Below the pieces are notes generated by a model, which was not told the DNA's origin, made no database searches, and saw only the letters and a program-made list of their open reading frames with translations. Positions 50,895 to 61,699 of a DNA stretch of 64,000 nt are shown here, piece after piece; the first letter of the stretch is position 1; every line of letters begins with the position of its first letter. The stretch is from NCBI GenBank assembly GCA_964023275.1, contig OZ029919.1, positions 12,087,702-12,151,701 on the forward strand. Reading direction: 5' to 3'. The DNA comes from Norana najaformis. Taxonomy: Eukaryota; Annelida; Clitellata; Crassiclitellata; Hormogastridae. Made by a program: the position numbers and the translations under genes.

Positions 50895-52684
50895 TGGTTT
50901 ATCCGAAAGTCGAAACACAGGCGATGATGATCCACTTCACTTCAGAGCATTCGTTCACACCAGCCGCTGTGGATACAACGAAGACGTCGTCTGGGTGTTG
51001 AAAAACTGCCACAGTCGCGAGTCATTTGAAAAGCTGTTCTGCGACAACCACTGCTGCTGACGAATCTCGTTCAACGACGAATCGACTGCGATTGTCGTTC
51101 ACTACGTCTATGACATTATGTCATTTACGACGATGGGAACCGAGCGAAGATCGTCGAGCGCACGTAGTAGCTAAGCGACTGGAGTTTCTTAGCTGGAGTT
51201 TCTTAATCACTTTCCCAGGAACATAAGAGGAGAGAAGCAATCCTGAAAGAGGAAATACCGATTATGAAACCTGACTACTTATCTGCAACGTATACATCAA
51301 AACAGATAATTCTCAAGTCTGGTGTGCTTCCATTAAAATCTCAGCTAATCGCAAAATCTAGCAGATTAGAGGAATTGCCAAGTTTTAATATCTATTCTGG
51401 TAATTCGTATTTGAGTAGAATAGCGATTGTAGTCTTACAAATACAACTCCATCCTAAAATTAAACCAGAAAATGTTCATGCATTAATAGTGTGCAATTCT
51501 GTTTTTATATAGGCCGGATAACATGTTGTGCGTATAATTATGTATGCCTGTGTATTTGGATAATTCTATAGCGGCTTTTCAGAAAGTTTCAAAGGCGTTG
51601 CAGAATGGCTGACAGATTCAGAGAACTGCGACTCAGGTAACCTGAAAGGGATGCGTTGTTTCTGTTAAGAAGGTTTTGAGTTTTCAGTGGAAGTTTGTTT
51701 ATGATCGTGCTGGCAGGGTAGTGAACGCTACAGGAATACAGCACTCCATGTAGTAGTCTAATTTGAAACCGAATCGACTATGAGGTCTGCCGAAAGAGGA
51801 TGCTCTTGAATGTAATCCTGTCCAGGACGGGAAACCAGTTCACTGTGTTTTGCACTGGCTAATTCGACTACGGAAGAACCTCGATTTTATTTACGTTATC
51901 TTCGACAGGGTCTTAGTAGGCGCTAGTATGCGCTATCTCCAGCTACACAGATACAATCCACAAGCTTTTAACATAACCATAAGCTTCAAACAGGATTCAT
52001 TGGATCTGCAAACTATTATCTTTAATAATAGTAACTTTAACTTTTCATACACCAGTCATATGAGGAAGGACTGGATGTGAAAAATTTCGTCTGGGGGTCA
52101 AAATTTTAGATGTGAAATTACAATAGGTTCAAATGCGTGAAGGGGAGCGAACCACCCAGAGTTTTCTTACTAGAAGTAGCCTCGGCTGCCAACAATTGTG
52201 GAGCATATACAGGCCATATTTTAGAAGTTCGGTTGCATACTTGACTTAGAAAGGGTAATTTGTCTGTAAAAGATTGGGGTTGCTTGGGAGGGGGTTATAA
52301 GACCGCCAGTCGTGACCTGCACTGTTTGATCGTGGTTGACTTTGGACCTATTCGTTAAGTTCTTAACCGTGTCCGGCTGCCAACAATTTTAAGGCCTATT
52401 TTAAAATTTCTCTTGAAATTTTTTATCTTAAAAAGTAGTCGTAAACAGCTGGAAGTTGCCAGGGAGTAAATCAATCTGAATGATGGTTGCTAATGGCTAC
52501 AGTCTGAACTTCATTTTAATGATTTGGTTGATGAATAAATTGGATTTCTTGGTGTAGCTTTTCAGATTTTACACGTGAAATTATCAGCATTGTATCAACG
52601 ACGAGCCTCAAAAGCCGTAGACACAAGAAGAATTTGGCTATAAATTGTAAATCACAGTTAAACTCGGTGCCTGCAATAATGGTA

Positions 52685-53475
52685 GGTCGCTTTAACCGAT
52701 ACCGAACCAATATCGCGATGTTTAGAAAATCAGAAATCGACACTAAAGTTGGTATTCGGAAAACTGAAAAATACCGAAAATCGAAGATAAAAACCGACAA
52801 AACCGAAAAGTCGGTATTCACAGAATGCAAATAGGCCTACTAAAATATTATTTCTTGTTCGCTGAACATTCCTTAGCATTACTGAAAGCAATGATGTTGC
52901 TGTTGAGTGATACGTCCAGTAAAACCGTTAAATGCATCCCGTTACAAAAAAATAACCGTAACATAATATAGGCCTACGCGTCCCATCTCTATGTAAAGTA
53001 AATGACGTATGCATAGGCCTGCTTATTAGGCCTACTTAGTGGAAGTCGTGGCGTCTTGCACTTGGGTCGCGGGCTGTAAGACCCAATTATAGTCCTATAG
53101 GATCAGTGTTTCTATCGCAAAATTTGCCGGACTACGAATAGTCCTAGGACTTGATCGGCAAATATTGGATATGTTCGTATTGTACTGTAGTGTTAAAGAT
53201 TGTAAGTTGCTTCAATTCTTATGAGGCGTCGTGCACAGAACTATAGACATTTTAAGAACTGATAGCACATGTAGCTGAACACATAAACTACAATTTTAAT
53301 TTTTACATTCTGAGCAGTAAAACAGCACTGGACACTGCAGGCTACAGATGGGATGTGTGCGCTGCATAATGAACACACAAAAAACCCGATACCGATGTCG
53401 CCATATTTAGAAAAACGAACCAAAAACCGAACCGATTAAAACATTACTGAAAACAACCGAAAACCAATACCCACT
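52685..53475. repeat. AACCGATACCGA-rich direct repeats flanking about 570 bp
   Basis: Two segments share 'aaccgataccga', 'tcgc-atgtttagaaaa' and several AACCGAAAA units in the same orientation. This may be part of a decayed transposon with clustered subterminal motifs; borders are not defined. Confidence 0.35.
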
Positions 53476-54109
53476 TAAGACCAATTACTGGCGCTGAATT
53501 AATCTGAAAACGTTAAGAGATCGCCTCCATAAACCGACATAGGCCTACGAGATACAAGTGCCCGTTCGTCCGTTCACTGCCTCCGCCGAGCCCGCATTCA
53601 GCTGCGTGCCATTATTGGAACATTTTCCAGGTGGAAAATCGATAACGTTGGTCTCCGGCGTATAATGGATCTAAGCAGAAATTAGTCTTTTGTGCATTAG
53701 AACGACGATCAAACTGAACCTTAGCCAATTTTGCTCTCGGATGAATCCGACCTCTGAAGCGGAGATAAACGTGGAAATGGACCAGGTGAAGAATCAAAGA
53801 CAGAAATCCACTTACCAGCGAGTAGAGAATGGAATATGAAGCGCATAGCAATGAAGTTCATAGCGAATCTGACAAATGTTAGAATAGCGTCGTAGGTCTA
53901 CTTAGTCTAATTGGGCCTATTTGGGTCTATTAAGGCCTATAACATGTCATCTTAGAGGCGATGTAGGGTGTATTGGTTGACACAGTACATCTTTCAAGTG
54001 GAGAAGATATGTCGATTGAGAAACACGGGCCTAAGGTAGATAATACATACGTTATATAATCATAGTAGGGTGCCTGTTATTTGGTTCTCTTGGTTATGTA
54101 ATATTCGAT

Positions 54110-54235
54110 GCTTTTTATTATTGTGCTGTATTATGTTTGATGTTATATGCTGTGATGTTATGTGTTGCGAGGTTATATATCACGATGTTATGTATTGTGA
54201 TGTCATACATTATGATGTAATTTGCTGTGATCTAG
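54110..54235. repeat. Degenerate minisatellite, unit about 18 bp
   Basis: About six units resemble 'gatgttatgtgttgtgat', e.g. GATGTTATATGCTGTGAT, GATGTTATGTATTGTGAT and GATGTAATTTGCTGTGAT. Confidence 0.75.
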
Positions 54236-55086
54236 GCCTAATACAGTGAATGTATGAAGTGACGTAAACTGATTGCAATCTCGCGTGTCGGACAGGACTT
54301 TACACGGCGTTTGGTTATTTGTAGAAGATGACAAGATGACACTTAAACGCCGGTAGGACTAAAGTGATAAACGGTTTACGAAGAGAAAGTACACGTAAAA
54401 TGAGCGCAACGCCAGGAAACCTAACCCATCATCTCCATCTCTGGAATGGCCAGGTCTTATCATCCACTTGTCATGTTGGCCTAAGCTGCATGCAGACAGT
54501 CTGACAAACATTTCAGAGACGTCCACATTGGATTTCTAACTAATAAGGAGATAATACGGTTTACGAAGAGAATGAGGGACGTATACATTCCTGTAGGCCT
54601 TTGCCTAGATGCCGAGCAAAATCCAGAGTGCAAGGCACATCGAAAACATCACCCATCTATGAATGCAAGAACTGATTGCTCAGAGGCTCTTGGGAATAGG
54701 AGTAATTGCAACATTTCAATCGCTTGGAGTGCAGAGTAGGTTGCGAGACAAGTTTTCATGTTGACGAAGAACATTTGAACTTGGAGAGACGACAGTTTTT
54801 TCAGCAAACAGCCTAAATGTCACAGAAACAAAGATAAAAATGTCAGCAAAAAGTTTAAAGCAGGGATGTACGGAACCAGGACGTAGTAAAATTCTAAAGT
54901 GTATCTTTGCAAATATGAGAAGTAGAGCAAGAATTACGCAAAGAGCAGAATTGAAATTGTAAACAGCTAACGAGAATTTGACGTAATAATTATCGGAATA
55001 AAGACTGGACTGAATCATAAAATACTGCAATCATGGACGAAACCAGATATCGCAGTGAACTAGTTTTATATGTTTGAAGGCTATCT

Positions 55087-57365
55087 AGAATGGATCAAGC
55101 TATGACCATAAAACAGTGGGATACGAGGCTGGAGGGGTTTTGCTGTATATTAAAAGCAATATTAATGCAGTAGATAGACTTGATATGAAAAACGAGGCCT
55201 CCAAAGAAAGCATCCGGTCTGAAATTCAATTAAAAAGGCGCACAGCGCTGGTTGGAGTTTGCTACAGAATGCCAGATGCCACAAAAGAAGCTGATCAAGG
55301 GCTGTGCTAACTATTAGACATGGCTAAGAAGGCAACGACATTGATCGAGGGAGACTTCAACAACCGAAAAGAAGGATGGAGAGAGAAACAAGATAGGATT
55401 TTCTAAGACTTTACTAAATCCAGCTCTAAGCAGCAGCATGTCGTGGAAGCCACGAGGGAGGACAACGTTTTCGATTTGATGAAAATATGACAGAGAATGC
55501 GAGCACAGGAGAGCATTTTAATACTAGTGATCATCGGGTAGTCAGTCTAAGTCAGATGGGAACTAGTTATGGACGGATCCAGGTGTGGAAGCTTATGAGA
55601 AAGACCCTAAAGACCCTTCTTTAAAGCAGACTATAAAGTAGTAAGGAAAGAAAACCGATGTGTTAGGTGGAATTAAAGGTTTGGGAGTGAATAAGGCCTA
55701 GAGCCTAGAAGAAGTTTATAGAAGTGTCATATAATGAGAGAATTTGTTGAAAAAAACGTACAAAGCAAAAAAGAACGAATCAGAAAAGGCCTTGTGTAGC
55801 ACGAGAGGTATATAAAAGAGAAGGGTAAAGAACAAAGCATGGAAGAATTTTCATAAGTTAAAAAAGAATAAAGACTGGACTGGATCATAAAAATACTGCA
55901 AGACTTGAGAAATTAAGAACCAAGTGAATAAAATCCCTCCTTAATCTGCAGTGAAGCAAACAACAAGGCATTAGAAAGGTTTGAGGAAAAGCTATCAAGG
56001 AACGTAAAGGAGGACAGCAAGAGCTTTTACAAAGTATATTAATAACAACCAGGGACAGAAATAATGGATAACATAGTGGAGCATTTGAATAAGTATGACA
56101 TAATAAACGGCAGTCAACATGGATTTACAAGAGGTCGTTCATGTTTGACAAATCTGCTAGAGTTGTCTGAGGAGGTTTATGTAAGTATAGAAGAGGGAAA
56201 ACCTGTGGACTTGGTTTACCTAAATTTTGCTCAGACATTTGGCAAAGCATCTTATGTAAGGCTAGCCAAACAGTTGCAACTATGTGGAATAAGAGAGCAG
56301 GTACTAACACTCAAAGCTGATTACCAAGCAGAAGGCAAAAGGTGGCCGTAGGAGACAAATATTTGTCTGGCAATTGTGCTAAGTGGAGTGTCACGAGGAC
56401 CAGTGTTTGGTCCACTGCGGTGCGTAATGTTTATTGACGGCACAAGCGATAGAATTCTATCCAAAATTTGTAAGTTTGCGAGAGATACAGCAATACGTAG
56501 AGCAGGAGCAGTGGAAGAAGAAGCAGAGATACTGTGCGAGATCTAAGAAGAATGAACAAATGGTCAAAGGACTGGCAGATGCTGTTTAATTTGGAAAAAT
56601 GTTTGGTGATGATTACAGCGAAGAGAAACAAAGGTTTATCATCTGAAATGGGGTGCTAAGGTATTCAGAGTTAGCGATGAAGAAAGAGACTTGGAAGCGA
56701 TTGTACATAAGAGTAATAAACCTTCAGACATTGTCCTGAATCAGCATAAAAAGTTAACTCAATCTTAGGTATGATCAAGAGGACAATGATTAGGAGAGAC
56801 AGGGATATAATACTGAGCCTGTGCAAATCACTGGTGAGGCCAGAGTTAATGCATCGAAGTATGGAATCCATATCTGAAACATAACATAGAACAACTGGAG
56901 AAAGTGGAAAGGAGAGCTAGCAAAATGATTTGGGGTTACAATGGTCTAAGCAATGAAGAACGGTTGAAAAGGCGTCGGTTAGCAACATTAGAGAGAAGGA
57001 CCAGAGGAGATCTAATTGAAGCTTATAAGACCATCACTGGAAACGAGGCAGTGCAGTGCGATAGGTTCTTTGAATTGGCGCCAAACAAGGCGAATCGAGG
57101 CCGTAGATATAAATTATTTAAGAGACCAGCTGGTACATTAGGGCAGAAATTCTTGAGTGCAAACAGTTGTACACTTGTGGAACGGTTTCGATGATAGTAC
57201 TGCCTCAGTGGACAATACTGCGGCTTTTAAGAAGAAGTTAAGGAGTATAGGAATAGATATCAAGCATTTCCTGTTAATTTGCAGTGGTTCTGACATAGAT
57301 TATATGCCTTCTGAACCACTTAAAACCGTTGTTGTGTTATGTTACGTTACGTTATGTTGTTGCTA
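55087..57365 (+). mobile_element. CR1-like LINE, nearly 2.3 kb, broken
   Basis: The domains of a jockey/CR1-type LINE appear in order. An APE-type endonuclease remnant (GGVLLYIKSNINAVDRLD, then TALVGVCYRMPDA and LIEGDFN) lies at about 55,116-55,380. RT blocks (GSQHGFTRGRSCLTNLLE, then KPVDLVYLNFAQTF where YLDFAKAF is usual) lie at about 56,064-56,350. A C-terminal region (RTRGDLIEAYKTITGNE, then RRYKLFKRPAG) lies at 56,904-57,190. The 3' end has a GTTATGTTACGTTACG-type short repeat near 57,335-57,362, typical of the clade. The RT YxDD region and much of EN are disrupted by stops, frameshifts and missing segments (YLNF instead of YLDF). Confidence 0.82.
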
Positions 57366-58524
57366 ATACTGTCAAACAGGTTGTGTGGTACATTGGCTTA
57401 TGCACGCAGAGAATTTGAACTCAGACATTCATGTTACGACACACCATCTTCTCAGCAACTATGGCAATCCAGCTGTGCTCAACAGATATTGTTATTGTTA
57501 TTTATATTTCAATAATAGACGCTTATGTGTAGAGAATAATAAACGTGGAAAGGCGGTTATAAGTCATGCCGATATAGTGAGGTACACGAGCGCAAATGTT
57601 TGTAATATAGTGAATTCATTGTCGACTCCGTGTGCGAGTTTGTTGGAGGGGAAAGAAAGAGAGGGGTGGGGCTACAACAGGAGGAGGGGGCGAGTGTCGA
57701 ATGATTTGTTTGTTTTACTATTATGTTCTGCTGCTGCTGTTGCTAATTCGCTTCATTTTCTTCGCTGTCTTTCGGAAATTCATTTCCTGCCGACAATTTC
57801 GTTCACGCGTCTTCCGCAACAGCACATAGACTGATGAAATACATAGGCTAAGCATGGACACACATTTCTACTTGTTTCTACTTACTAGGATTTGATGCAC
57901 ATAAATATACAGGCTATTACATGGCCCACATATACTGTATACACACACATATGTATGTGTGTTTATATACCACGACAACACTCCAGGTGGCTTATGTTAT
58001 GCATACATATGTATAAACTGAGCGCCTGTCTGCTACACACAAATGGTCAAAAAAGAGGAACTATAACAGGGTAAATATTCATCCATTGTCGTAGACAACG
58101 TTGAAAATCTACGCATGCCCATCAAAAAGGTTATTGTAAAAAACCTCATGGTTTAACAATGTAAAAATGAATGTCAAACGACAGTGCAACAGACCTTCAA
58201 ATACCACTTGTAGAACTGAGCAAATTTTAAGCGGCAAAACTTCCACAAATTTACGACTTTCTTCCCGAGGCGTAAGGTTAAAATGTATCGGCGCTTCGTG
58301 ATTTTGCTATTTTCCATGTGTCATTTATTTTGTGTTACGCTCATTCCTAAACTTTGAAGTTTTGCATTATTATTTGCTGTGTTACTTCTTCAAGTTGGCT
58401 ATTAAACTGCATTGCATAAAATTTCGGAAAAAATATTTATAGGCCTATTTTCTTTAAAACACACACACACATATATGCACTATATATTTTCTTCAAACTG
58501 TAAGCACTAATATATACGAATTCG
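57366..58524. other. Intergenic DNA, no gene seen
   Basis: Only short frames and small CA/TA runs are seen. Confidence 0.4.
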
Positions 58525-58640
58525 ACCTGGCTTACAATCGATTTTGATTTTTGATTACGATTACACTTGAACCGACGACCATCGATGGATGCCTTTAGCA
58601 TTATGATAACGGCGCTATAAAAGTCAATAGAGTAGTCAGT
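58525..58640 (+). mobile_element. LINE 3' UTR fragment (tail family B)
   Basis: It contains 'accatcgatggatgccttta', then 'ataacggcgctataaaagtc', as in the copies at 13,905 and (inverted) 2,870. Confidence 0.6.
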
Positions 58641-58667
58641 AGTTTATAAAAGTCAATAGATTATACT

Positions 58668-58745
58668 ATATCATCGTCATCATCATTATCATCATCATCA
58701 TCATCATCATCGTCATCATCACAGCCATTATCATCATGGTCATCA
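58668..58745. repeat. (ATC)n imperfect trinucleotide tract
   Basis: ATC units with scattered substitutions run over about 78 bases. Confidence 0.85.
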
Positions 58746-58990
58746 TTTTACCACGATACGGATACCAACCAAGAAAGCTCGTCAAACTGTGGGCAAAGTA
58801 CGGCTATGCTAATTTGGCCCCATTTGGTAAAGTTCAGGTTCCATCACTACTTAGGCTAATAGACATATGTGCACGTCTGCTGATAGGAATATTCTTATAT
58901 TAAAAGGTAATCGCTTATTTTTTACAGCCTTCGTTTAAACATAAGTAGGAAGCGTTTCTGATTTTGAGCTTTGATACTATATACATATAG

Positions 58991-59125
58991 CACTGGACAA
59001 CAAATTTTTACAAAAGTCATGTTACTGAAATGAAATTAGTCAGTTCTTATCAATTTGTATGTGCTGAACACGAATATGACAGTGAAAATGCCGAATTGGC
59101 TCTAGTTTTTTTGTAATCTGAAATG
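58991..59125 (+). repeat. Left terminal inverted repeat
   Basis: It starts CACTGGACAACA. The inner block with core GTGCTGAACACGAATAT is at 59,060-59,077, then ATTGGCTCT and a T-run. The repeat is conserved in patches, not end to end. Confidence 0.85.
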
Positions 59126-59201
59126 AAGTAATTTTATATCGCACAATGCATGCCAATAGTGATACACTTACAGTTAATATTTGTAAAAACCAGGTCATAG
59201 A

Positions 59202-60893
59202 CTAGTTCTTAGATTTTTTTGCCTGCCTCTTGTACAGCTGTTCGGGAGCATCTCTGCGGAGTGTCCAGCAGTAGTCAGCCAACATTGTAGTGGACCATTT
59301 TCCCTGGTACCTTTGCTCCATTGTTGCGATATCTTGATGAAAACGTTCGCCATGTTCGTCACTAACCATACCACAGTTGTCAGGGAAGAAATCCAGATGG
59401 GAATGAAGGAAATGCATCTTCAGAGACATATTGCAGCGAAATTTCTGGTACTGCTTGAGCATGTCTTCTACTAGTTCCTTGTAGTTTTCTGCCCTAACAT
59501 TCCCCAGAAAGTCTGTAGACACTAGACGAAAAGCATTCCATGCTTGTTTCGCATCACCCTCCAGCAAGTTGTTGAAGCGGTCATCTTTGAAGAGTTCTCT
59601 AATCTGAGGACCCACAAAAACTCCCTCTTTAATCTTTGCTTCGCTGAGTCGAGGGAATTTTTCATGCAGGTATCGGAAAGCTGGCGAAGTGCGGTCCATG
59701 GCTTTCACGAAGTTCTTCACCAAACCTAGTTTGATGTGAAGGGGTGGTAGTAGGATTTTGTGAGCCTCGACCAGAGCTGGGTGCTGGATATTCTTCTGTC
59801 CAACTGCCATGTTTTGTCTGGGAGTCCATTCCTTCCGCACGTAGTGCAACTCTCTTGCTCGGCTATCCCACTCACACAAGAAACACATATATTTTGTATA
59901 TCCTTGCTGCAGTCCCATTAAAATGGCAACTACCTTCAAATCACCACACAGGTGCCATTTGTACCTGTTATAGTCAATGGAATGCAGTAGCTGTTTTAGG
60001 TTATCGTATGTCTCTTTCATGTGGACAGCATGCGCTAATGGAATAGATGGAAGACGGTTTCCATTGTGCAAAAGCACAGCCTTAAGACTCAGTGTTGAAG
60101 AGTCTACAAAGAGTCTCCATTCTTGTGGGTCATGAGTGATCTGTAAGGCATTCATGAGGTCGTCAATATTGGAACAGAATACCAGATTACCTTCCTTCAT
60201 AAAGAAAGGTTCCAACTGCTGATGGCGCTTTCTATATGAAGTAATTGTGACATCTTCTTCTAGAAGATTCCATTGTTGGAGTCTTGATCCTAGCAATTCT
60301 GCCTTGTTTTTGGATATGTCCAAATCACGAACAAGGTCATTTAGTTCTTCCTGTGTTATTCTGTGTGGGGTTGATGATGCACCACAGTGAAAATCGGGAT
60401 CACTGCACGCTGACGGACCAGGAGAAGAACATGTCGGCTCACCCTTGTCCTCATCAGATGAATCAAGGAAAATATATTCTGCTGGAGGTTCTGGAATAGG
60501 AAGTCCATCACCATGTGGAACTGGTCTCAATGCTGACGGAATGTTTGGGTAGACTATTGTCGACTTCTTTTGCTTCGTTATTCCACCGGAAAGAGGAGGA
60601 ACCAAGCAGAAGTAACAGTCATCTACGTGGTTGCTTTGCTCTCTCCACACCATGGGAACTGCAAACGGCATTGATGGTCTTTTGCCATTCAACCACTGTG
60701 AAAGCTGTGTTGTACATGTAGCACAGCATATATGCGGGGCCCATGGCTTGTCTTGGTCACCAACCTTGCATTCGAAGTAAGCATGATATGCCTTCTTGAC
60801 TTGATAAGTGATACTTTTCTTCTGGTTGGCAAATGTCACTTCCCCACAAATGTAACAAAAGTTGTCCACAGTATTTACGCACTTCCGAGGCAT
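59202..60893 (-). CDS. Transposase, RAG1/Transib/CMC-like zinc-bearing DDE type, 563 aa, intact
   Basis: A single-exon frame from ATG to TAG inside the TIR element. The N-terminal region is Cys-rich (C13-x2-C16, C42, C56-C57-x2-C60, C93-x2-C96), a probable zinc-binding DNA-recognition domain. A Ser/Asp-rich linker (about 140-175) follows, then the catalytic part. Candidate acidic residues are D264 (LFVDSS), D318 (LCGDLK) and E513 or E516 (SDEHGERFHQ). Between them are C337-x2-C340 (MCFLCEW) and H494-x4-H499 (HFLHSH). In mouse RAG1 the second Asp D708 precedes C727 and C730 by 19 and 22 residues, and H937/H942 are five apart; both spacings are identical here. It would cut and rejoin the element's ends in the nucleus. 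From memory, similar proteins are common in arthropod and other invertebrate genomes as uncharacterised proteins. Confidence 0.88.
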   Translation of the reverse strand: MPRKCVNTVDNFCYICGEVTFANQKKSITYQVKKAYHAYFECKVGDQDKPWAPHICCATCTTQLSQWLNGKRPSMPFAVPMVWREQSNHVDDCYFCLVPPLSGGITKQKKSTIVYPNIPSALRPVPHGDGLPIPEPPAEYIFLDSSDEDKGEPTCSSPGPSACSDPDFHCGASSTPHRITQEELNDLVRDLDISKNKAELLGSRLQQWNLLEEDVTITSYRKRHQQLEPFFMKEGNLVFCSNIDDLMNALQITHDPQEWRLFVDSSTLSLKAVLLHNGNRLPSIPLAHAVHMKETYDNLKQLLHSIDYNRYKWHLCGDLKVVAILMGLQQGYTKYMCFLCEWDSRARELHYVRKEWTPRQNMAVGQKNIQHPALVEAHKILLPPLHIKLGLVKNFVKAMDRTSPAFRYLHEKFPRLSEAKIKEGVFVGPQIRELFKDDRFNNLLEGDAKQAWNAFRLVSTDFLGNVRAENYKELVEDMLKQYQKFRCNMSLKMHFLHSHLDFFPDNCGMVSDEHGERFHQDIATMEQRYQGKWSTTMLADYCWTLRRDAPEQLYKRQAKKSKN

Positions 60894-61007
60894 TACTGTT
60901 CTGTATTGTATCTAAATGGATAAAGTAATAATAGTTTTATAAAACAGTAACTTAAACTGTCTCGCACAAAGTCTGTAATATTGTAAATGCTCAACCGTTC
61001 CGACTCG

Positions 61008-61089
61008 CTTTATATAGTACACTGCTGACGTCATCTTACGTCAGCAGCCGACTGGCTGTAGTTTTACATTGCATCAGAAAATGACGTAA
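61008..61089 (-). promoter_or_regulatory. Transposase promoter: TATA box and CRE palindrome
   Basis: On the minus strand TATATAAAG (61,008-61,016) lies about 115 bases upstream of the ATG. Directly upstream is a perfect palindrome with 10-bp arms, CTGCTGACGT (61,022-61,031) and ACGTCAGCAG (61,038-61,047). It contains a full CRE, TGACGTCA (61,026-61,033), and a second site, TACGTCA (61,037-61,043). A third, TGACGTAA, is at 61,082-61,089. CRE sites bind CREB/ATF-type bZIP factors, so cAMP- or stress-responsive expression is possible. Binding is inferred from sequence only. Confidence 0.6.
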
Positions 61090-61209
61090 TCAACTGTGCA
61101 TGATGTGTCCATGATGGGATTATGCAATGAGGTGGAATATTACATCATTCTAGACTTATTTAGGATATTGTCGCAGTCCTACTGCATAAATTTACATGGT
61201 GAAACATAA

Positions 61210-61343
61210 AAAATGAACTATATGAAATATTTTCAAAACGAGAGCCAATAAAAATTTTGTATGGTTATATTCGTGTTCAGCACACCAAGATGCTACACAT
61301 TAGGGCCTTTTCCAGTCAGTAACGATTTCTATGTTGACCAGTG
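61210..61343 (-). repeat. Right terminal inverted repeat
   Basis: Read on the minus strand it starts CACTGGTCAACA at 61,343. The exact 18-mer shared with the left end is at 61,267-61,284, followed by ATTGGCTCT. Confidence 0.85.
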
Positions 61344-61494
61344 TAGTTAAATCTACGAATACGCAGGCTTTCCTACTGAAGCTTATATAACGCCGAATGT
61401 GTGCGTATACAAGTATTAAGATTAGAAGATTCATTTAGCTGCTGACGCCAACCGATGGCGTAGAGGGTTTCTATAATGAGCTTATCTTTCTTAC

Positions 61495-61639
61495 TGATTT
61501 TTATTGCAGGTGGACGCGATAAAGAGACTGAAGAGGAAAATATCAGACCTCTTTGCATTCGAAGATTGACTTCTGCGATCTCAAGTATCGCTGTAACAGT
61601 CAAAAACGCAAGCATGAGCGTGATTTTATGTTGTCTCAT
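61495..61639 (-). CDS. Possible signal-peptide-coding first exon
   Basis: The ATG opens MRQHKITLMLAFLTVTAIL, a basic start followed by a hydrophobic core as in a secretory signal peptide. The frame then reads RPPAIKIS up to a good donor, CA|GTAAGA (61,489-61,494). Without splicing it runs on to 61,373. No downstream exon was identified, and the overlapping plus strand is also open after an acceptor-like TTTTTATTGCAG at 61,509. It could be a secreted-peptide gene or chance. Confidence 0.25.
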
Positions 61640-61699
61640 CGTGGAAGTGATGAGTCAGCAAGCATGTATCACGTGATTTTATGGTGACGCTGAAGGGTC

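Larger units (their letters stand above)
50895..54990. other. Upstream and intergenic DNA, repeat-rich
   Basis: The first few hundred bases must contain the zinc-finger promoter, but no TATA box is evident. The block 'cggctgccaacaatt' occurs at 52,183 and 52,375 as a diverged direct repeat. AACCGA-rich segments at 52,685-52,815 and 53,385-53,475 resemble each other. AGGCCTA palindromes are frequent. No gene is recognised. Confidence 0.4.
58988..61346 (-). mobile_element. CACT-type DNA transposon, apparently complete, with intact transposase
   Basis: The element runs from 58,991 to 61,343 (2,353 bp) between direct TAG copies (58,988-58,990 and 61,344-61,346), a 3-bp target duplication. Terminal inverted repeats are imperfect: CACTGGACAACA at the left, CACTGGTCAACA at the right read inward. 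Inside them are matching blocks: GTTACTGA, an exact 18-mer with core GTGCTGAACACGAATAT (59,060-59,077 and inverted 61,267-61,284), and ATTGGCTCT, extending the repeat to about 130 bp. One gene, on the minus strand, fills it. CACT termini with a 3-bp duplication are known for the CMC (CACTA/Mirage/Chapaev) superfamily. It looks structurally whole, so it could be or recently was active. Exact family assignment is inferred. Confidence 0.85.

Noticed and set aside
50895-50918. Start of the zinc-finger protein eight codons further upstream
   Set aside because: That start would be GTG; the first in-frame ATG is at 50894 and the frame upstream is closed by a stop.
57385-57834. 149-codon open frame on the plus strand
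   Set aside because: No domain, no start context, and composition like the surrounding non-coding DNA.
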